A DNA stretch of 64,000 bases from the NCBI GenBank assembly GCA_037042915.1, contig CM073196.1, positions 2,604,001-2,668,000 on the forward strand, written 5' to 3'. This document shows positions 58,893 to 64,000 of this stretch, one piece after another. This DNA comes from Auricularia sp. M13. Lineage: Eukaryota; Basidiomycota; Agaricomycetes; Auriculariales; Auriculariaceae. The notes under the pieces are model-generated. The model ran no database searches. It was not told where the DNA came from and saw only the letters and a program-made list of their open reading frames with translations. Within the stretch, counting starts at the first letter, position 1. The number at the start of each line of letters is the position of its first letter. Both the position numbers and the translations under genes were made by a program.

Positions 58893-59822
58893 TTAGGCGT
58901 CGAAGTTCTTGCCGCTCCTCGTACGCCTCTCTGGGATGACGGCCGGTGCGTCAAGCTTGATGAGTGTTGGAGGTTCGACATCCTCCTCAACCTCTACCCA
59001 TCCCTTCCAGCCTTTACGAGCAGCCTTGTGTGCGCGGACCTTCTGCGCCGCAGCCTTGGAAGCAGAGGAAGAGCGCCCGGCGGATGAGTGCGCGCCGGAA
59101 TGCGCGTTGGACTTGTGCCCGTGGACTTTCTGACGCTTAGCAAGCGGGATGTCCGGCTCGCTTGTCATAGAGCCGGCGCGAGGGCGCGGCCTTTTATGGA
59201 TCTTTGGGCTTGTTGACAGAATGTCCACGCCGCTCGTGGTGTGGCGGCGGTGAAGTCCGGGATGGAAGGCGAACGCTGCAGACGGGAACGGCGGAGAGGC
59301 CGTGGTGGTGGGAGATGTGCCGTCCATGTCGAACGGCGTGTGCGGGCGCGACGTGCGCGACGTTACGCTGGACGCGACCGAGCGGCCTGGCGTGGGCGGC
59401 AGCGCGCTGTAAGGCCCGATGTCGTCGTGCATGCCATAGCCCAGATCGTCGTAATCTTCGTCCTCATAGTAGCCCAGGTATTCCGAATACGCGTCGTAGG
59501 GCTCCGAGTAGTCGTACGGCGCCCTCCGACGCGCATCCCCGCCGCGGACGTGCTGGCCGACATCCAGCCCCGGCGCAAGCGGGTACTGCGGCCACGCGAC
59601 GCCAAGGCGGTGGTGCTCTTCACGTGCTGCGCGAAGCCAGTCTACGTCCTTGACGCCGCTCAGCACAGTCATGCTGCCGCGAGGCGTCGCAATCTCGTCA
59701 AAGTAGCCCGCGCAGACGGCGGTGGCCGTGCGGCGCTTCAGCTTGTGCGGCGGGATGAAGGGGCGCGTGGGCTCGGTCATGGCAGCAGCCTCGCCCTGTC
59801 CTACAGCGGATTGGACGGCCAT
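58893..59822 (-). CDS. Hypothetical basic nuclear-type protein, single exon
   Basis: ATG at 59822 (alternatively 59780) opens an uninterrupted frame of about 309 residues. The N-terminal part looks conserved: TEPTRPFIPPHKLKRR, TAVCAGYFDEIATPRG, GVKDVDWLRAAREEHHRLG. A Tyr/Asp-rich acidic segment follows (SEYLGYYEDEDYDDLGYG), then Ser/Pro-rich sequence and a Lys/Ala/His-rich tail (KAAAQKVRAHKAARKGWKGW) ending PERRTRSGKNFDA. The arrangement suggests a disordered nuclear protein. No known domain was recognised. The upstream extension to 59897 has no ATG. Confidence 0.6.
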   Translation of the reverse strand: MAVQSAVGQGEAAAMTEPTRPFIPPHKLKRRTATAVCAGYFDEIATPRGSMTVLSGVKDVDWLRAAREEHHRLGVAWPQYPLAPGLDVGQHVRGGDARRRAPYDYSEPYDAYSEYLGYYEDEDYDDLGYGMHDDIGPYSALPPTPGRSVASSVTSRTSRPHTPFDMDGTSPTTTASPPFPSAAFAFHPGLHRRHTTSGVDILSTSPKIHKRPRPRAGSMTSEPDIPLAKRQKVHGHKSNAHSGAHSSAGRSSSASKAAAQKVRAHKAARKGWKGWVEVEEDVEPPTLIKLDAPAVIPERRTRSGKNFDA

Positions 59823-60264
59823 TGGAGGTCGAGTCGCAGAAGAGGAGGCGAAGGCGCGGCGCGGAGTTCCAAGTTGTTTATCGAACGTGACGTTCAACTT
59901 CCACTGTCCAAACAGTCAACACTGCTGAACTACGCGCGCCGTCTGCTCAACCTCATAGAAGCCCACCGTCGCCTTTCTACGTTCCCAGAGACGTTGCCGC
60001 GCAGAGGCTGCAAACTGACATCTCCTATTCGCGAAGATCGACGCTGGCGACCCCCCTGAGCGAACTGATCCCGCGCACAACTGTTCTAATAGTAGACAGC
60101 GCACAGTACAAAGCTTGCGCTCGCTGGCATTCATGCGTGGGCCCCGTCGGTATGGGAAACTCCAAGGAGCTGAAACGATATACAACCAAGCTCTGTTGGA
60201 AGATCCGGGAATGGAAGGCATCGTTGTTCAAGTTAGCATACAATCGACCCAGTAATAATAAGCA
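59823..60264. other. Intergenic region
   Basis: Promoter of the hypothetical gene and 3' flank of VPS11. No gene was seen. Confidence 0.4.
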
Positions 60265-63200
60265 TTAGCTATTAGCCATGCTCATGAGACCGCGACCGAA
60301 AGCGCGCGCCACGGCATCGAACCCGCTGAACTCGACTTCCGAGAGGAAGTGTTCGTGCTGGTTTGCAAACGCTTCGTTATTCCGCCGGATTTCACGGACC
60401 GTCCCGTGCGCGCGTGCGCAGTTGGGGCATTCAGTCTCGTGGTCCGCGATGCATCTAAACAAGTAGTCAGCACCAACACGGAGCGCATATACGATTTGGC
60501 TCGCCGCTGGTGGTAGCTATGCTTGCACATGAAGTGTACGGCAGGCAGGTCGAGTTGGCCATTGCAGGACGAGCACTTCGTCACGTGGAAGATCAAAGGC
60601 TGGGACTCATCGGTCAGCAATTGGACCTCCTGGAGCTTCGCCTTGGTCTCCGTGCGATACGATTCGATCAATTGACGATCCTAGGGGGTGGTCAGCCAAC
60701 TGGCATGTGAGGAACGAAGCAAGAAGCTCACAGCCTTGATCTCATCCTGGGACTCTTTAATACGCGCCAAGAGCCATTGCTTGACGAGCCCAATGCTGGC
60801 AACCTCGTTCCGACTGAGAACCATGACAACCCCAAGAGGCGACATAATCTTCTCGCGCTCTATATGGTCAAGCATGGCCGCCAGGTCTTCGGTATGCCGA
60901 CTGAGCAGTTCGGGGGTCGACGTAAGGAACCGGAGCACGAGCGGATATAGATGGGGATGCGCAGGGCCATAGGTATTCAGACATTGCAGCGCTTGTGTCG
61001 ATGCAGCAATGTCGCCCTGCTCGGCCTTGTCCATCCAGAAGCGCAAGATATCCTCGTACATGTCCATCTTCTCCCAAACGAAGATCATGCCAGGTGTAAA
61101 CCCGCGCGAGGACGATATGATCAGAGCATGCGTCGCGTCGTAATGTATACTCTCGTTCTTGAGGAGGCGCATGGCCTTGTCGAGCCAGACTTCGGACGCT
61201 CGCCTTGCTTCGTCGGTGTCCGTTTTTCGCCGAGAGAGTCAGGTACAGCTCGAAGAGAGTATTCCAAATCGCACTCTGCTCGAGCATTTCTTCATCATCG
61301 ACCGACGGCGACTGGGAGACGGCGGTCGTGGTGGATGCAGAGTCGACGCTGATGCCCCAACGCTGAAGCGCGACGGCCTCGAGAAACCGAACGAAATGGT
61401 CTTCATGCTCCAAGAAGTGCGCAAAGTACTTCTTCGCAGACGGCCGCTTCTGCGCAACAGGTGGCCGCTTGGTTTGAACAACAGAACGCGGCGTGCTGGG
61501 GATCGCAGAATCATAGGTTGAAGCGTGTTTCCGATGTTCAGGTTTTGGGGAGGCCGTAGTCGCGTCATCGGCAATCATACTAGCCCGGTTATATGGGAGA
61601 TAGGTCAAGTACGATGGCCCCACAGTCGCCTGACGCGCGTGGCCTGTATGGCTAGCAGGAGGCGGGGGGTATTTATGTCTCTTGAAGGTCGGGGAGAAGG
61701 GGAAGCGCAAAGGTCAATCAGCAGCTGCGTCGTATCGTCTGGAAGACTGGCGAGCAAAGCACGGCCATAACGGGCAATACTGCTGTCGGCCTGTGAAGAA
61801 GTTAAGCCCTGTCAAAGGTAAACCATTAGACCGTACCTCGTCCGGTCCCAGTTTCTTCAAATATGCAAGCGCGTCCTTGTAGTTGCCAGCATCCTCTATC
61901 TGTATACGTAAATAATCTTCATGGCGGTCGTACTTCTTCGCGAGATACGAAGCGTGGTCAAAGTAGCCTGCCTGCCTACAGACTCGGATCGCAGTCTCCA
62001 GATCGAATGGCAGCTCGCCTTTCTCGGCATTGGTGGGCCGATGCGACTCTGTCTTGATGAATGCGTCCAGCCTTGACACGTCTTTCAGTTTCGTGTAGGT
62101 ATTTAGGAGGAGTGTAGTATGGTCGGAATTAGCGAGCCCGCGAGAGTGCAACTCTTGCAGGTAAGTCGTCAGATTGTGTATCCGCTGCGCATCCAGGAAC
62201 TGGGAAAAGTTAAACCTCGGGTAGTCTGTACTCTACTGAACTGACCTTGCGAATAACATAGCTTGGTTGAAGATGTCCAAGGGTCTTGATGAATTGTTGC
62301 ATAGCACCGTCATAATCACCTTTGCCGTACAAGTGGTCACCATATTGCTTGTGAATGTCAGCGACGGAGGCGTCGTCAAGTCCGTGAGTGCGAGCGAGGC
62401 CCAGCGCAAGCTGATATCTTGACCGTCGGAATAGCAGATCCAGCTTGGCGGACGTCGGTTTCTCCTCCAACTTGGTCAACTATGCATGCATGTATCAATA
62501 TTTGATGTGCGTCGAGGTACGAAGGTAGTGACCTTTCCATCGTTGGATAGAACAAATATCTTTCCCCATGCACACAGGACGTCGCGCACGCCTTCTTGGA
62601 ATGGACCAGAGAACGCAACGATCTTGTTTTCTGGGTCAAAAACGGTGACTTTGCTGATATCGGTGCCCGTGGAGTTGGGCGCCCGTGCAACGAAATTGCG
62701 CACTGTCGCCGAGTTGGACGCGGCGGACGGGAGGAAAGGGGGAGAGACTATGACGAGGTAGTTCGAATATGTCTGTATCGACGACTTGTGGCCTGAGATG
62801 CACATGAGGGACGGGAAATGGGCGTAAGAAGAAATAACACCTTCATGAGCATAACATGCGCCGCGGCCATCCGTGCCACAGACATAGATAGCCTCGTCTC
62901 GAGCAATGACAATATCGTGCCCGCGACGATCCATACATGCGCATCCGAGAGCGCAGCCAACCTCGTCGATGACGACAGGATGTCCAGGACCGCCCTTGCC
63001 CGACGCCTGGTAGGATAGAACGCGATTGGTGGTCACTATGAACAAAAACAGGTGCGTTGCCGCGTCCTCCGGTGAGGGTTCACGGAATCCGAGACCTGTG
63101 ATGGGCTCGGTCGGCGATTCGAGGATGACCTTGGGTTTGGGCACAGCAGTGAGCGAATGCGAGCCGGAGAATAGGGAGAGGTGGCGGTATAAGAGGACGG

Positions 63201-63891
63201 TGCCGTTTGCGAGGCCGATGGCAAGGTGGGTCAACGCTGCAGAAAGCGCGACAGTCGTGACCTATGTCAGGGTCGATCAGTATGGAATGCGCAGGGTATC
63301 GGATGCCACGAACGGGATGAGGATTACTGTCGTACTGGACCTTGACAGAACGCAGGAGCACGGGGTATCCAGTGCGTTTGTCGGTGTGCTGGAGGTCCCA
63401 GAACTTCAGCAACGGGTGGCGTACAGCATCCTCTTCCTGCATGCGCGCTTAGAATCATAATCCGCAGAGAAATGCTGAGAACGCACGCCAAGTGTGACCA
63501 GTATTCCTTTCTGCTCGACCATGTGCGTGACGCGACCGCCAACATGAGCGACCCAGCTCTTCACTGGCTCGAAGTCGCGGTCCAGAACATGAACGGTGCC
63601 CTGGATGTCCGCCAGCAGCAAGCCATTGCTTGTCCGTGCAATAGTCGATATTTCTAAAGGAGACTGTGATGTATAGAGGCATTCGTGTCAGCGTTGTCGC
63701 CAGCGGGACAGCGCCCGGTCAACGCACCTTGAAGACTTCTGGGGAGCTGGCCAGGTCATGGACATCCTTGACTGGCACTGGATCGAAGAACGGGAATTGG
63801 TGCCACTACATGCTGCACTTGAGCATGAAGCACGAATCATTGGAGCACTGGTACTGACCGCCGGCGCTGCTGCCAGTGCTGACGCGCTCAT
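60265..63891 (-). CDS. VPS11: Vacuolar sorting protein VPS11 (HOPS/CORVET subunit)
   Basis: Core subunit shared by the HOPS and CORVET tethering complexes; acts at endosomes and vacuoles. ATG at 63891 gives MSASALAAAPA, a 53-nt intron (gtcagt...gtag), then WHQFPFFDPVPVKDVHDLAS. The beta-propeller part follows (THLAIGLANGTVLLYRHLSL, EPITGLGFREP, DEVGCALGCACMDRRGHDIV), then the clathrin-heavy-chain-like helical part (RSRYQLALGLARTHGLDDAS, YGDHLYGKGDYDGAMQQFIK, RQAGYFDHASYLAKKYDRHE, FVWEKMDMYEDILRFWMDKA). The C-terminal RING reads TKCSSCNGQLDLPAVHFMCK, HSYHQR, CIADHETECPNCARAHG and ends at 60265. A T5 run at 61223-61227 (one base too long) shifts the frame. The RING is split by an apparent GC-AG intron. 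Confidence 0.93.
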
Positions 63892-64000
63892 TGCCGTGTG
63901 TCGGAAGCAACCGCGCTGCAACAAACGCTGCCACGAGCGTGGCACACCGCATAGTGGAAATGAGCGCAGACGCGTCGTCCCAACCCGCACACGCGCTCGA
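63892..64000. other. Upstream flank of VPS11
   Basis: Promoter side of VPS11 up to the window end. No other gene can be called in 109 bp. Confidence 0.3.

Noticed and set aside
59241-60059. Plus-strand 272-codon open frame opposite the hypothetical minus gene
   Set aside because: Arg/Val-rich antisense shadow of the GC-rich minus-strand exon.
1-64000. CRISPR arrays, bacterial operons, Shine-Dalgarno sites, rho-independent terminators
   Set aside because: The window is eukaryotic (spliceosomal introns throughout); no spacer-repeat array was seen, and the only regular repeat has no unique spacers.
1-64000. tRNA or rRNA genes
   Set aside because: Scanning for a B-box-like GGTTCGAATCC with a matching acceptor stem found only isolated partial matches (for example near 3868 and 6545), none foldable as a cloverleaf.

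Overview
This is a stretch of a filamentous fungal chromosome, most likely from a basidiomycete of the Agaricomycetes. The evidence is the many GT-AG introns of about 45-65 nt, densely packed genes of typical fungal families (SCD6/LSM14, COA1, DUS1, IML2, VPS11, M24B peptidase, type II membrane GH5 exo-glucanase, CsbD-like stress protein), and a fungal-type Helitron transposon. The species cannot be named from the sequence alone.

Layout. Positions 1-16 kb are a disordered, gene-poor region. It holds a few lineage-specific multi-exon genes (1.8-3.0 kb, 4.1-6.4 kb, 9.0-10.0 kb, 11.1-11.8 kb, 12.2-13.0 kb), a broken C-terminal piece of a GH78-type alpha-L-rhamnosidase running directly into a decayed ribosomal protein S2 (RPS2) fragment, and a damaged mitochondrial carrier gene. 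Positions about 16.8-27.3 kb form a less GC-rich block dominated by a Helitron: a Rep/Pif1-type helicase with a C-terminal cysteine-protease-like domain, a 167-bp tandem array, and two small genes in its downstream part. Positions 28-64 kb are ordinary gene-dense fungal chromosome with house-keeping genes on both strands: exo-beta-1,3-glucanase, M24B peptidase, CsbD, CinA-like, ARMC8/GID5-like, RBR ubiquitin ligase, DUS1, pyruvate dehydrogenase E1 alpha, COA1, a SAM methyltransferase, an NAD(P)-binding protein, SCD6, dephospho-CoA kinase, IML2-like, a four-helix membrane protein, a YHR202W-like phosphoesterase, a nuclear-type hypothetical protein and VPS11. A repeat-rich gap lies at 54.6-55.7 kb.

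The genes do not form one pathway. Themes are mitochondrial metabolism (PDA1, COA1, carrier, CAB5), protein turnover (ARMC8-like, RBR ligase, IML2-like, VPS11), RNA (SCD6, DUS1) and cell wall or secreted hydrolases (GH5, GH78 remnant, phosphoesterase).

Two cautions. Several conserved genes carry single-base frameshifts, often at homopolymers (PDA1, ARMC8-like, VPS11, the NmrA-like gene, the Helitron), which looks more like assembly error than biology. Splice sites were inferred by eye, so exon boundaries are provisional.
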